From Spirometra erinaceieuropaei (taxonomy: Eukaryota; Platyhelminthes; Cestoda; Diphyllobothriidea; Diphyllobothriidae), in contig CACRXP010000115.1 of NCBI GenBank assembly GCA_902702965.1, positions 1,013,647 to 1,077,646 on the forward strand: 64,000 bases of DNA. Direction: 5' to 3'. The translations under genes and the position numbers were made by a program. Below the pieces are notes generated by a model that searched no databases, was not told the origin of the DNA, and saw nothing but the letters and a program-made list of their open reading frames with translations. Below are positions 9,215 through 20,930 of this stretch, piece by piece (positions within the stretch are counted from its first letter, which is position 1; each line of letters begins with the position of its first letter).

Positions 9215-11789
9215 CTGGCTTACGCGTTCTGTAACTGTCACTTCCTATGCAGTTGCTATTATCTCTTCACGAATTCGAAAACTCAGAACAAAAACGAAAT
9301 GTTCCGGTGCTCGACCACCCTTCTTCAATTAAACAAAATCAGATTCCCCGACATTTCAGATCCTCACTTTAACCTATCATCGGGTACAGATGCGCAAGTG
9401 TCTCAAGGATTAATGAAATTCTGTTGCTAAAGGGTGACCTGCTTGAGAAAATCGGCAATCACTGCATTTATCTCTGATATTGGTGAAACTCTATCTCGCT
9501 CACCAGAAATTTAACTTGGAAACTTGATGCGATTTCACTAAGGCCGCTGCTTCTATTAAATGTGAGCCGCTGACAAGATAGCAGTTGCGGAAGATTTAAA
9601 TTTGGCAGATTTCGACAAAAAAGGTGTTTTTCTGTGTTAAAGTGACAATAGATTTCAGTATGGCATTCCGACTTGACATTTTGCTGCGATTTAACTATCT
9701 CTGTTGTGTGAATTTCATTAATCCTCGGAGTCGCCCGCGGGTTCACTGTGTAAGTACTTACTATACCCAAGCCAATTCTAAGCACTGAATAGGGCAGAGA
9801 GAGTTAATTCCGGTTCTTAATACACAGGCAGTCTGTAAAACAAGACTCAGACCACTCGCGATTGCGTCGAGCGTGGACAATTCCCTATTTAATAGACCGC
9901 GGCTTTCTGTTTTGATACAAGAAGTTGGGCGAGTGAAGCAGAATATGTATCCGTCTGTCGTCTTAAATCCTCTCCTAGTTACTGTCTCTGGTGATGGGAT
10001 TGAGGCGGAATGTGAATTCCTGTTCCAGAAACCGAGTCTTCTTCTAGCATTCCCTGTCACAAATGGAAGGAGCATTTAATTCCCCAGCCGAGCCTCTTTC
10101 AAAAGGGCTAAGTGGCCAATGCCTCAATCGATACGAAACATGCTGGACGGTATGCTTCTGTAATATTTATTCTGAAAGACACTCAAGTCCCCTAGTATCT
10201 GATTGATCCGCCGTGGTAAACACAAGGGCAGAAATGGTTTTGTTGCACTGGCAGTACAGGCACACATGTCAAGGGCTCCAAATGGCATTTTGTTTGCGTT
10301 CAGTGACTACTTGGCGCAACAAGTATCATCTTTGGACTCAAATATAATAAACATTTCCTAATCTCTCATAATATAAATGCCATTTTTCTAAGTGCTTGAG
10401 TTTCGTTTGAATTAACCCAGCCAGGCCTAACCCTTTCATTAGAGTCAAGATTTATACTTAAGCATGCAAGTTCTTAGTACTGTCAGTGTGATATTCCGAG
10501 ATGTGAATCTGCAATAACTAATGCTATTATTTAGAATGGAAAAGGGCTTCATCAAACATGAATCAATAAATATAAACTGAAGGACAAAAATTCTTCAGGC
10601 TCGGGAATTCGTCGAAAAACCTTTTTTAGGATTTGGCTTGGTGCTCCTTCAGCATAGTGTAGCCGAATTAAGGTGATTGTCATTGGGTATGAAGTGTTTA
10701 CTCAAACTTCTGAAGTGTTTTTATTTAAAAATGATTATCTAAGTGAATTTGCATAATAGATTGTCACGCGGTAACCTCCCAAGACATTTCTGCCACGTCG
10801 GGATGCCAGTTTTTTTCGGCCCCCTGCAAAATTTACATTTAAAAAAGAAATTAATATAAGTGGTATGTGTATTTTGTTACCGAGATCCGATGCCATCATA
10901 AATACAAGCATATATATAGGAATCATGCGCAAACGTATTTTCTCTTGCAATCTCTTGGTATAAAACTGTGTTTTCTTTAAGTTATCTGTCGAATGCATTT
11001 TCGAAATAAATAACAACCTCAGATTTTGACAGGTGTGTTTGATTCGAAGGGATTGCTTAGGTTCGTCTTGCACTTTTGTCCTATGCTATTTCTTCATACC
11101 AGCCGCTTCTAAGGTCTCACTTCCAAAAAAGTGATCAAGGATTTTACGATAATCAAAATACAGCATTTAGAGAGCGTTCTAAGAACTATCCCTGATTTTA
11201 ATCGTATTGTATTAAGTTTCCTGTGTTCTTACCTTCTATTAAGGAGCACAGTATCTTGCGATTTAAAAAAAACGTATTCTAATTTCTGGATAGCTCAAAA
11301 TCAAACCTCTCGTTCCACTCACATCTAGTTTCCTATAAAGAAGCTGTACAATTTCTTTTCAAAAATTTGGAGTCCGCTGTGTTACTGCATATATATATTG
11401 CCCTAAATTGTGGAACCTAATGATGAAAATTAAAATTTCATTTAGGACATACGTTTCTCTTTGCGCTTTTCGTAATAACTTAACTTGTTTAAACAATGTT
11501 TTACTCCAGGTACATGTCCAAGCAATTTTCTCTGTCTTCAGCTGCAAGCCGGAGCTTCAATGAACGTTACCTTATTATCAGGCAGGTTTCTGTGTGCGTA
11601 AACACTATTAGGGTATTTGCGCGATTTTATCTACGTTATTGAAGCAATTTAAACGTGGAACCTATCTCAAAACAAACTTAACGTTTTGAAACTAAGATTT
11701 GTCGTACGCTAGTCAGGTTAGACGGGATGTGAACAATAGAGTTGCCTTTAGAGTTGCGAAAATTCCCATTGTAAAATTCAAAAGGCAAT
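9215..11789. other. No confident feature
   Basis: Two overlapping minus-strand frames at 9468-9785 and 9761-10075 (about 105 codons each) and a plus-strand frame at 9873-10079 are open but match nothing I recognise. The rest is AT-rich without family resemblance. Confidence 0.4.
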
Positions 11790-11833
11790 TTGGCGAGCAA
11801 ATGTTTGCTTTCGATAAATTCTCTTCAGACCTG
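11790..11833 (-). ncRNA. Hammerhead-like motif in PLE-G 3' tail (short stem II type)
   Basis: On the minus strand: GGU, CUGAAGA (11828-11822), a 9-nt stem II region GAAUUUAUC, GAAA (11812-11809), then AGCAAACAUUUGCU, which closes a stem III hairpin. CUC and GCC follow, with GCC pairing to GGU as stem I. Stem II can form only about two base pairs, which is the weak point. Related tails are at 30985, 49400, 50650 and 58228. It lies about 130 nt downstream of the PLE-G stop codon. Confidence 0.5.
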
Positions 11834-11963
11834 TACATTTATATGGCTATTGAAGTAATGAATGCAAAAGATACGGGTAGATAGGGGAGGGTAGGGGAGG
11901 GGGAGGGTGAGACACCATAATTCCAGTCAGCGCCAGGGGGAGGGTGGGTCCCGGCGAATGCAG

Positions 11964-13346
11964 TTACATGCGGGTGTCTGGCTTGGTGGCTTTGGCCCAT
12001 GGTAACTGTGGGGCCTGCACGAAATTCTTCTGCGCGCATAGGACCGGCCGGCGTAGCCTAATTGCAGCCGCCTCTGCCGTTGCCAACAAGCGCTGCCCAA
12101 GCAGTTTTGGATAGCTTGATGGGACCTTGTAGATCACTCTGAAGGCCTCTGTGGCGTCTACACGGTGGCCTGTGTCTACCATGTGCGCGAGGATCGAGCT
12201 GTTGATGTTCTTAATTTGTCCCTTTCCTAACCATGCTGGGAGATGTTCTTTCATTCTTTTGGATAAACGCCGGCTCGTGCGACCAATATATTCTGCCCCA
12301 CAGGAGCAGGTGAAGGAGTAGATACACATAGAGGTGGTCTGAGCTGGTAGTTTGTCCTTGCCCTCTCCGTATAGGATGGGACTGGTGGAGAACAATACAC
12401 GGGTGTCAGCTGCTGGAAAGGTCTGTGCTACAGCTTGGGTTAGGCGTCTTCTCAGAAGTTCACTTGGTGCATCTCCTTGAAATGGGACCCTGATAAAGAG
12501 CCTTTTCTTTCCCGCCGTCAGCATTGGGGGCTTTTGCGGTCTTTCGGCCATGTTCTTAGCGATGAATCGGTCAGGATACCCGTTTTGGCGAAATAGGCTT
12601 TCGATAATCTTAAGCTCTTTCTCAACGCTATCGGCTGAGCAGATTCTTCTCACTCTTTCTGTCAAACAGCGGACTAAATTACGTTTAACGTTTAGCGTTA
12701 CGAAACTCCCAAAATGGGTGTATTGTCCGGACCACGTTTTCTTACGATAAACGCTACGTCGAATGCTGTCGTCAGGTCTTCTACTCAGAAGCACGTCCAG
12801 AAAGGGAAGTGAACCGGCCTGTTCTTCTTCCAGAGTGAATTTTATTGATGGGTGCGCTTGATTTATGTCATCCAGTAGAATTGAGATGTCGCTTAGTTTC
12901 GGTGCAATCGCGAATATATCATCGACGTATCGCCCATAGTATCTTAGACCGTTGATCTGGTGACGTAACTGGACAGCTTCTAATTTTCCCATGAAGATAT
13001 TCGCCAAAAGCGGGCCAAGGGGCGAGCCCATTGCTACGCTGTACATCTGCCTATATAGATTGTTGTCGAATAGGAACTGTACGTTCAAGATACACCTCAA
13101 TAACAATTCCTTGAGGGCATTTACTGGCAGTCCTATATCCAGTTGATTGTCGGCAATGAAATCACAAAGGTAGTTGACCGTTTCCGTTACCTGTACGTTC
13201 GTAAAAAGGGACGAGACATCTAACGAAAACATAACCATTTCGTTCAGATCAAAGTCTTTCACGCCGTTAATGAATTCAAAAGTTTCTCGATAGCTATGTG
13301 GCGCTAGTTGATATTGCAGAGGTTTAAGTTTCTCCGCCAGTTGCCT
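11964..13346 (-). CDS. PLE-G: Penelope-like RT plus GIY-YIG endonuclease, 5' truncated
   Basis: This uninterrupted frame of 460 codons runs from an upstream stop at 13347-13349 to TAA at 11964-11966. A GTG at 13260-13262 is only an internal codon; homologous residues SYRETFEFING continue upstream of it, so the true start is missing. Numbering from that GTG, RT motif A is FSLDVSSLFTNV (12-23), motif B MGSPLGPLLANIFM (78-91), motif C RYVDDIFAI (111-119) and LPFLDVL (152-158). The endonuclease spans about 313-410: CIYSFTCSCGAEYIGRTSRR, then KRMKEH, with the paired cysteines and YIG present. PLE polyproteins normally have several hundred further N-terminal residues. The lack of stops and intact catalytic motifs make this the youngest PLE here; it is probably dead only through 5' truncation. 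A GIY-YIG RT of this kind would act on nuclear DNA. Confidence 0.9.
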   Translation of the reverse strand, partial: RQLAEKLKPLQYQLAPHSYRETFEFINGVKDFDLNEMVMFSLDVSSLFTNVQVTETVNYLCDFIADNQLDIGLPVNALKELLLRCILNVQFLFDNNLYRQMYSVAMGSPLGPLLANIFMGKLEAVQLRHQINGLRYYGRYVDDIFAIAPKLSDISILLDDINQAHPSIKFTLEEEQAGSLPFLDVLLSRRPDDSIRRSVYRKKTWSGQYTHFGSFVTLNVKRNLVRCLTERVRRICSADSVEKELKIIESLFRQNGYPDRFIAKNMAERPQKPPMLTAGKKRLFIRVPFQGDAPSELLRRRLTQAVAQTFPAADTRVLFSTSPILYGEGKDKLPAQTTSMCIYSFTCSCGAEYIGRTSRRLSKRMKEHLPAWLGKGQIKNINSSILAHMVDTGHRVDATEAFRVIYKVPSSYPKLLGQRLLATAEAAAIRLRRPVLCAQKNFVQAPQLPWAKATKPDTRM

Positions 13347-16300
13347 TTAAATAAAAAACTAATTCGATTTTAAAATTTAGATTTGCAAGTCTGCATAAAT
13401 TATTGCCTGGCATAGCAGGTATAACTTCTACTGACAAGCCCTTTGCAATTTGCCATATGTTCCTGGCATTTGACAATATTACATAACAGACGGCGAAACT
13501 ACCTCCCACTATCGACCATCTCAATTTTAAAGCATACGCTAAGATATGCTTAGCCAGATGATTACTGCTAGTCTACAATTTAAATACGGAATGGCATAGA
13601 CGTAATTATTTTAACGATATTTTATGACGTACATGGTCATTTAGTGAGGTATTTGTGGTCGCGAAACGCAGTCAAATGAAACGGGCCGAAAATGACTCAA
13701 ATTCAAAAATAAATTTACGATCTTCCAGCTGCATCTAAAAAACTATTTGTAATTTTCGAGGAGTACAAATTAAGCCACACCTTCATTTTTTCCTTGGATA
13801 TTCCCTAAAACAGAACGAAGTACTTAGGCATTTGTCAATAAAATACCAGACTAAAGAGCGTTTACATAGTTCTCCATTGGCTGTGTAGGTCCGCATTTTC
13901 GTTGCGGACGTTTATTTTGCATCATCAATAGAGGTTCACATATGATGAGACATCCACTATAACTTCCATGCCAGGAGCACAAAAAAGAGCATGCAAGAAC
14001 TTACTGAGTCGATAAGAACATTCCAAAACTTATTCTTTGTAGGCTCCAATAGATAAAAAGTAAGGAAACGACCTTTTTGGGCAGTCTGCTAGTAACACCT
14101 GCACTCACAAATTGCTCGCCTGCATTTAAAAGATAATAAGGAACTCGTCGGGCTCTATCGACGACACAAAATACATCAGGATTATAACAGTAGGATTTAT
14201 TCTTGATACAAAGACAAGCATAGGTTTGCGATTGTATATGCTTATTTATAATCGACTATACTAGCCAGCAATCAAACCCTTAATATGCGACTTTAAGGAA
14301 TGTTGTATTTCAGTCGCGGCTTTACTAGTAATCTTAAAGTAGGGACTATTTGTTTCTATCAATTGCATTTCGAATAATTCAAAATCGGAAACATTAGATC
14401 GTATTTTTGAAGAACAGTTTTGGAACCTACAATGGAACTTTTCGCACTAAAATATGTTACATAACTCTCAAAACAGTACGCTTTTGATGTCATTAAAAGT
14501 GCAGGATAAAAACATTTTGGTAAAATTCGCTATCCTAAAACCATTAAACTTTCTCATTCAACTGCCTCAAAAATCTTTATATGCTTTTAGAAAATCGATT
14601 CATCTATTTGACACGATTTTTTTCGTTTTCAACACCACCGGTTCCTTATATATAGTCTTAGGCTTGACAACGAAATAGCATCTTAGTAAATTACTTCATG
14701 TTATTTGTTGCCTAGATGTCTTCTCGTATTTTCTCGAAGTTATAGTAGCTGCGTTGAAATCATTTCTGATTCAATATACTTTTTTGATTAAACATGTACT
14801 TCAAAGGTTAGGCAGTATACTTTAAATTCTGAGACCTGTAAAAAGTTCAACAGATAAGGCATTTGTCGCAAACTTCAGAAAATGCAAAAACTGATGGGTA
14901 ACTGCTAGGCATCTTGAAAATATCCCTTGCGGTATTAAGATATCTCACGAATAAAAACAATTAAAAAAACCTTAGTTACTTCAGGCAGGAAATTTGAAGT
15001 AGATATATGTCACAAAACCAATAAACGAAAACAGACTTTTATGCATGTTTTTACAAATTGTGTACGAAACCACGTGGCTATCGAGATTTATTAAAATATC
15101 AAATTAATATGTGGCCATTATTAGAAAAATGTGGTATTTTTGGCGCCCGTAAGAATGTGCATTTAATTAAAAATTCTCTTAGTTTGTGCTATACGATAAT
15201 AAAAAATTACAAGACAAATACTCATAGATAGAGAATAACCAGTTATTTTGCTACTCGTGATAGACGAATGAGTAAGGGTATGTTGAGTAACACGGTTCAG
15301 TTTGATATGATTAACTTACTACTGTGATTTATTTAGAAGGTCTTGTCTAGTGGATTAATGCATAGATACATAAAGAAACCCCTTGGGTGTTACCTGACGC
15401 ACTGTTATTATCGAAAGTACTGTATGTTTTTGATGATAATTAGTCACCTGAGGTGTCCGCCGATCCACCTACATCTATCATGTAATTTGTTGCATCATGT
15501 TCTGGTTTTATAGTTTTCCCAGCCTTTCATTGTCGATCCCGTTCGCCGTGGCTTGCAAATTTCTTCCACAAGAGTAGTTAAGTCTTTTTGCGTCATGCCG
15601 GCACGATTGGTCAACGGAGTGGAATTCTTCTCTGACGTAGTTAAGAACCTCGCATCTCTAAATTGTAATTATCTATCAAAGCGTCTTGATCATACGATTG
15701 CAATCAACATTACTGCTGCGATTTAAGTCCATATTCCCCCATTCAGCGAACATTCATGTGACCCTATAAATAAATGATGCTTCCATTCCTTTGATCAGAC
15801 CACATAGTCTAAACTGACGGATATATTGCGAACCTCAGTCCTCTTCAGAGGGTAGGTGTAAGGATAGGTTGTGTAACCCACTCCTTTTAATGTGTGTAAA
15901 TAATTACCACTTTTATTTTAGCGAGAATTAAATTATTAATTCTTATTTACAGGAAGTTTCCCTCTGGGTGGTATCTAGCTCATTGAGTAAACCACATGCA
16001 CAGAGTTGTTCCAGTGTGACCTTTTTAATGACAGTATATTTGGCTTGAAGAACCTTAAGTTTTCACACTCCCCTTCGTGATCAATGTGTCTTACTTTGAC
16101 TTCCCTAGCTACATGTTGTACTTGCCTTACCTGTCGCTGTCGATTTCTTTCGTCATGACTAACTCGGTTCTTCCAGCAAAGTTGCCAGGTCATTTTGTGC
16201 TATGTTAGTGCCCACCGTACAGCTCGTGCTGTAGGGATCGCCGATTGCATATTAGTTTACTTAGCGTCGGTTTTGGTACAAATGTTCAGCTTTCCGGATA

Positions 16301-16764
16301 TCTCTAAACGGTTTCTGTTGTTAGACGCGTATGTCGTGTTTCATCTACTTTTGCAATAATACTTATGCATAGTCCACATAGTCCTATTAGTTTCCGGTCT
16401 GTTTCCAATTGATAAGTATCGATGTTTTTCTAAATACCTTGTATTTATTGAGAGTGGCTTCTGTTTTTTTCAATAACGTGCTCAATTTTGTTGCTATATC
16501 AAGACGTAGGGGAAGACTTTAAGTAGAAATCTATTAATCTGTTAGGGTTCATTACATGTACTTCGTTCCATCTTCTCGTACATCTTCTATTTTCACCATT
16601 CCGGCATAAGGCGGAACTTGGGTTACCTGTTGCGAGGGCGGTCTCACAACCTTATGCTGCCGGAGAACTACCTGCAAACTTATTTATTCGTATGAAACAT
16701 GCCTATGGATGAAGCAAACGGTTATGTAAAGATTTTTTACATGAATACTTAGGGGCAGTATGTT
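13347..16764. other. No recognisable feature
   Basis: AT-rich sequence with no coding or repeat match. A small inverted repeat (CCGGCATAAGG near 16602, and its complement interrupted by 3 nt near 16655) is the only structure noted. Confidence 0.45.
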
Positions 16765-16990
16765 ATTGTCGACTTACACAAGGGAAACTGGAGTGGCCAT
16801 TAGTCGTTGTCAGCCAGTCATACCCAACACCGAAGTGTGAATCACATAGGGCTTGAGCTTGCGACCTGTTAGTTAGGCGTCCAACGCCTCTAACCACTGA
16901 ACCGCGAGTCCGTTGCCCTGTCGGTTTCGATCGGCAGTGTACAGTGGTTGAGGGGCGCCTCATCGATCGTTTTTACGGAAGCCACTTAGT
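16765..16990 (-). repeat. SINE S1, well preserved
   Basis: On the minus strand a tRNA-like head has an A-box-like GGTTCAGTGG (about 16900) and a stem corresponding to the B box at about 16850-16865. The body ('gttgggtatgactggctgac') follows. The 5' region with 'ttccgtaaaaacgatcgatg' is retained. Confidence 0.7.
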
Positions 16991-18059
16991 AAACGATAGA
17001 CCTTTGACATATAGACACATATATGACATACTGCAAATATTACATTTATTTAGTTGGGGAATAAAAGGATACAGCTCTAAAGACCCGCTTAAGCAGGCGA
17101 CTCTACAACCTACTAATCAGTAACTTGCCTTAGCGGAGTTGCAGTCATAGATATGCCCTCTAATTATGCCTCAGACTAGACGAGTCCAAAATGAAAAAGG
17201 TTAATCAACTGAGGTCTTACAGCGTTCGCGAATTCAAGCCTAGGCTATTTGATTCAGCCCTTTTGAGACCAAACTGGATTATGCCGTGTTAATGCCGCAT
17301 AAATTCCATTTTCTTGTCTCTGCGGACGTTTCAAGGTCAAACAGGTTCCCGTAAACAAACATTTTAAGTATTCCCTGCTAGTCTTCAGTTTGTTTTTTAA
17401 GAAAATCCTAATGGACACAAATAATGGTCTTGTTGTTTTAAATAATATCTGTAGCCAATTTAATGGCCCCTTGGGCTTTTTTCGGTTCTATAAAGTTTAC
17501 AATAAAAATTTCGAATATTTTTCGTTTTCTCTCGGAAATGTCCACTTATCAGTTTCCCTTTACATTCGCAAACAACACAACTATTTTCCCTATTTACCTT
17601 CCAAATTTCTCCGATTTATTAATACATAAACAGATTGTTTTGTCGTCTTTTAATTGTAGCCTTTGTCAAATTCCTTGTCCAACAAAAAGCTTTTATTAAG
17701 ACTTTTGGGTCCGTAGGACAATTCCCAGGGACGAAGCTCCCGCCTGTCTAAATACAGATTCTGGCAACATTGGTAGGTTTTGCAAATGTCAGCAACGGAA
17801 AATATTTAACATCTTCATCAGCAAATGTTTGCAAATTAAAAGTAATTCAAAGAGATTATTAAAAAGTACCTTTGCAAACAGCATGTAAAGCATATCCGGC
17901 CTCAGTAGAAGGGGTGCGAAGCGCTTCTACTTCTTCGAAAGAAACCAATCATCTTGCTTAAAAAATATTCGGCTAAGTTTGGTCCTGCGGCCTCACCTGA
18001 GGGATATCACATGGTTAGCTTTCCGAAAAAATATCAGTGGATAAGGGAACGCTAACTCT
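16991..18059. other. No recognisable gene; one hairpin
   Basis: The only structure noted is a perfect 8-bp hairpin AGTAGAAG with CTTCTACT at about 17905-17932. Overlapping frames at 17390-17699 are low-complexity and unconvincing. Confidence 0.4.
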
Positions 18060-18500
18060 ACAAATATCCGCTGTTTTCACCTTCCCTTTAAGTTTAATCC
18101 AACTTGTGACTGTACCACGCGGGGAGGATTGCATACATGCCAGCCTCAGGTAGCAGTTTACACGCACTTCCCTGCACAAGAGAAGAGCCATTCTCGCGCT
18201 CTATTTATTATCTCAGTCCAGCCAGTGACCAGATAAACTCGCTAATGGAATTATTCAGATGATGTGGAACTCCGTTGGTTCCGCTACAGTGGCCATGCAC
18301 TGCGAATTATTATGCGGTTCTCCCCTGGCCTTCCATTTGTGATTGCTCCCTCATCCTCTTAATCCAGCGAGAGGCTGTGTCGGGGGGAGTGTGTACACAC
18401 CACCTGCACTCGCTTCCCTGCGCGTGCTTCGCGCTCAGCTTGCGCTATTCTTCTCTACCTAATTCAGCGAGTGGCCAGGTAAGGTTTATTACCAAATATT
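18060..18500 (+). repeat. Two related units in tandem (repeat U)
   Basis: Blocks at about 18130-18245 and 18360-18490 share a 'gcacttccctgc' core, 'cgcgctc' and an 'agcgagtggccag' or 'agccagtgaccag' ending. The divergence is high. A 124-codon open frame at 18275-18649 crosses the unit and is not credible as a gene. Confidence 0.4.
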
Positions 18501-19551
18501 GTTTTAGAAAGCTTACCATACGGTGTGACTCAGATGGGGCTGCAGAATCAAAGCTCGACAAATACTTGCTCAGTGCTGAGTCCAATATGCAAGAACAACT
18601 TGTTTCACATGGACATGATACGTTTACTTTCAGAATGAAGTCGTTTTAAACGGAAGACTCTGCATCTTAGAAGACCACGGCTCCCATTAATTATAAGTCA
18701 TACTGTCACGCAAAAAACCGCCGATTTGACGCGGCCATCTCAGTTTCAAAAGGGAGGATAATGACTGGTGATTTCTCAGCAAACACGGCCGATTGCAAAA
18801 CTAGTCCTTTACGACTTTCCGCCATTGTGTTAACTGCTTAACATAAACCTTGTGCAGATTCTCGCCTGAAAATATTAATACGCCCATTAACGGCAAAGTA
18901 TCTTCTCAGACCAAGTGTAATTCCGCTGTTTGACAATATGTGAGTTTTACTCCGCGTCGGTGGCGTCTTCGATAGCATGTGGATCTTCGCCTATTTCCCC
19001 TCGTGAAATCCAGTTTTGCGGACAAATCCGCTTTATAGGCACCCGTTATAAGAAAACTCAAGCGCGTAAAGCAAAGATAAGGAGGGGAGTTGAGACGAAG
19101 CAATGCATGAACTACTTGGATTCATTTTGAAAATTCGCATTTTGTTAGTCTTCTGCATGCTACTGTCCAGTACTTTTTGCAAAAATATTTGTAACTTCCA
19201 TGAAAAGGAACAGAGACTGAAAACATCCGATGCAATATTAACCATTCTCTGTCTGAACTGCTGCTCGTTCGCGGTCTGTACGTTTTCTCCACAGTCATGT
19301 AAAACATCCAAAACACCACTATCACCTCTATGTACTTACTCAGGACATTTGATTCTCGTAGTCTGGTCCGTAATGTATCTTTCCTTAACAATTCCTATAA
19401 ACTTTCATTAAGTAGAGGTATTATTCTTCTTGTTGAAACGGAGGTCAGCATAAAGAGAGCAAGCATATGGCCACGAAACGATCGTCATTCGTCAATGTCA
19501 TATAGACCTTGTTTAGGACCACATAGTTCCGACTGCACAGCAACTACGGTC
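18501..19551. other. No recognisable feature
   Basis: Several frames of 90-100 codons overlap on both strands at 19033-19614 without family motifs. I treat them as chance. Confidence 0.4.
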
Positions 19552-20163
19552 AATGTGCTAACTCATGAAATATCAACTAAAATTACGAAATGCGTTCTCG
19601 TTTCGAAAAGATAAATGTAGTAGTGTTGTAAAACTAATCATGATGCAACATAAATCTATAATGATTCAGTTCATAAAATTAAGCAGTGGATTTGAGCAAT
19701 ATTGTGTCAATTTAAAAGCCACATTAATAAATTCCGATACATGACGTTTCATGAACGGCCATTTAACGGTATGCAAAAATCTCACAATCATAAACTTATA
19801 TTAAACTGAATTTTACTCTTCTTTTGAGAATGAAATTAGAAGAAGGCGTGATTTTCTAACAAATAAGTAAAGAAATGAATATTTTTATGCATGTTATCCA
19901 TGAAATATAATCGAAACTTCAAGTGCTTCGAAAATCAATTGGAAAATTTTATGACACATAAGTAGTCATTTTTTGCAGAGTATGGATCTTGCATGCAGCC
20001 GAAAATAAGTTCTTACGAAGGCCGACACCCTTGGGTAACTGGATCATTAAAGATTTATTTTGCATCACGATGAGTTTTACAACACTACTTAATTTATCTT
20101 TTCGAAACGAGAACGCATTTCGAGATTTTGGTTGACATTTCATGAGTTAGCGCATATAGTGTA
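19552..20163. repeat. Element F, complete palindromic copy
   Basis: The left end at about 19557 (GCTAACTCATGAAAT) and the right end at about 20140-20155 (its inverse complement) bound a 610-bp unit. Arms of about 135 bp are roughly 85-90% alike in inverse orientation and share 'tgcgttctcgtttcg' and 'agtagtgttgtaaaac'. With no coding capacity and long terminal inverted repeats it resembles a MITE or foldback element. Other members are at 5355, 6665, 37420, 46210-47935 and 48525. Confidence 0.75.
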
Positions 20164-20811
20164 TTTTGCTGGATTTGTCCATTCCTTGCGGTACTCTTTT
20201 GAGCATCCGCTTTTTGCCGAGTGATCGGCTCATGGGTGGCACTTCCAGAATATGCAGAGACTTAGATTTGTTCCTGCTCGATGTCTTCAATACAGCAAAC
20301 GATAACTGGTGCTTTTAAGTCATTAGAGATATGTCCGGTGCGGGTCATTTCCAGTTACTCAAAGCGTATTTTGAGTACAGCTTTGCAGTAAAATGTAATC
20401 CCTAATGGTTCAGGGTATTAGACTGAGTATCCTTAGATAAGAGTTATGATTTAAGTATTTAAGAGCAGATATGTCCGTCTATTCGACCGACGTTGCTAAG
20501 GATCCCTTGTTTTGTTTCCGAGAAATATAATCCGCGAACTCAACAGAGACCGTCTCAGGCACGGTCTGAAAGTTGGCATAAATATTTAAGTTAAAATCTA
20601 TCAACTACTGCGGAATAACCGCGTAATGCTCACAAACCGCCAATAGGCAGTCAGTAGTATGAAATTGCGTAATCATTTTCCGTATCGACAAGCCACTGCG
20701 TGTTTTGTCATTATGGTAAATAATTACACAGTTGCTGACGATGTGTAAAGTGTGCTCCTTGCCCGGTTGAGATTAGGGAGGTAGCATGCGTTCGAATTAG
20801 TTTAGAGTGGT
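20164..20811. other. No recognisable feature
   Basis: No gene or repeat match seen. Confidence 0.45.
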
Positions 20812-20930
20812 AGTAGACTTGCGCAGCATCTACCACACTCCCTCCTCCTTCCTCGTCTGTGCCCCGTGTTATGATTAAGTCAAAAAGACCAGGGGTGGGA
20901 GTGGGCGATGGGGGCTGGCACGTCCGCAGC
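20812..20930 (-). repeat. Repeat R1 fragment
   Basis: Antisense match to the R1 core: 'cagcatctaccacac', then 'cccgtgttatgattaagtc' and 'aaaagacc'. Other copies are at 36120, 36780, 52030, 53850, 62230 and 63370. Confidence 0.6.

Noticed and set aside
9255..9300. Possible hammerhead downstream of the 8888-9214 endonuclease (CACGA, GAAAA, CUC, AGAAC)
   Set aside because: No proper CUGANGA box and only 4 nt between the would-be boxes, so no stem II can form.
9468..10075. Two overlapping minus-strand frames of about 105 codons
   Set aside because: No recognisable domain, and a plus-strand frame overlaps; length alone is within chance for this region.
10590..10630. 'gggaattcgtcgaaaaacc', similar to the PLE-G tail motif
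   Set aside because: No first core box, no stem III hairpin and no PLE sequence around it.
15392..15430. CUGACGC followed by AUCGAAAG
   Set aside because: The intervening sequence cannot pair as stem II, and stems I and III do not form.
18275..18649. 124-codon plus-strand frame
   Set aside because: It crosses a repeated unit (U) and has no family resemblance.
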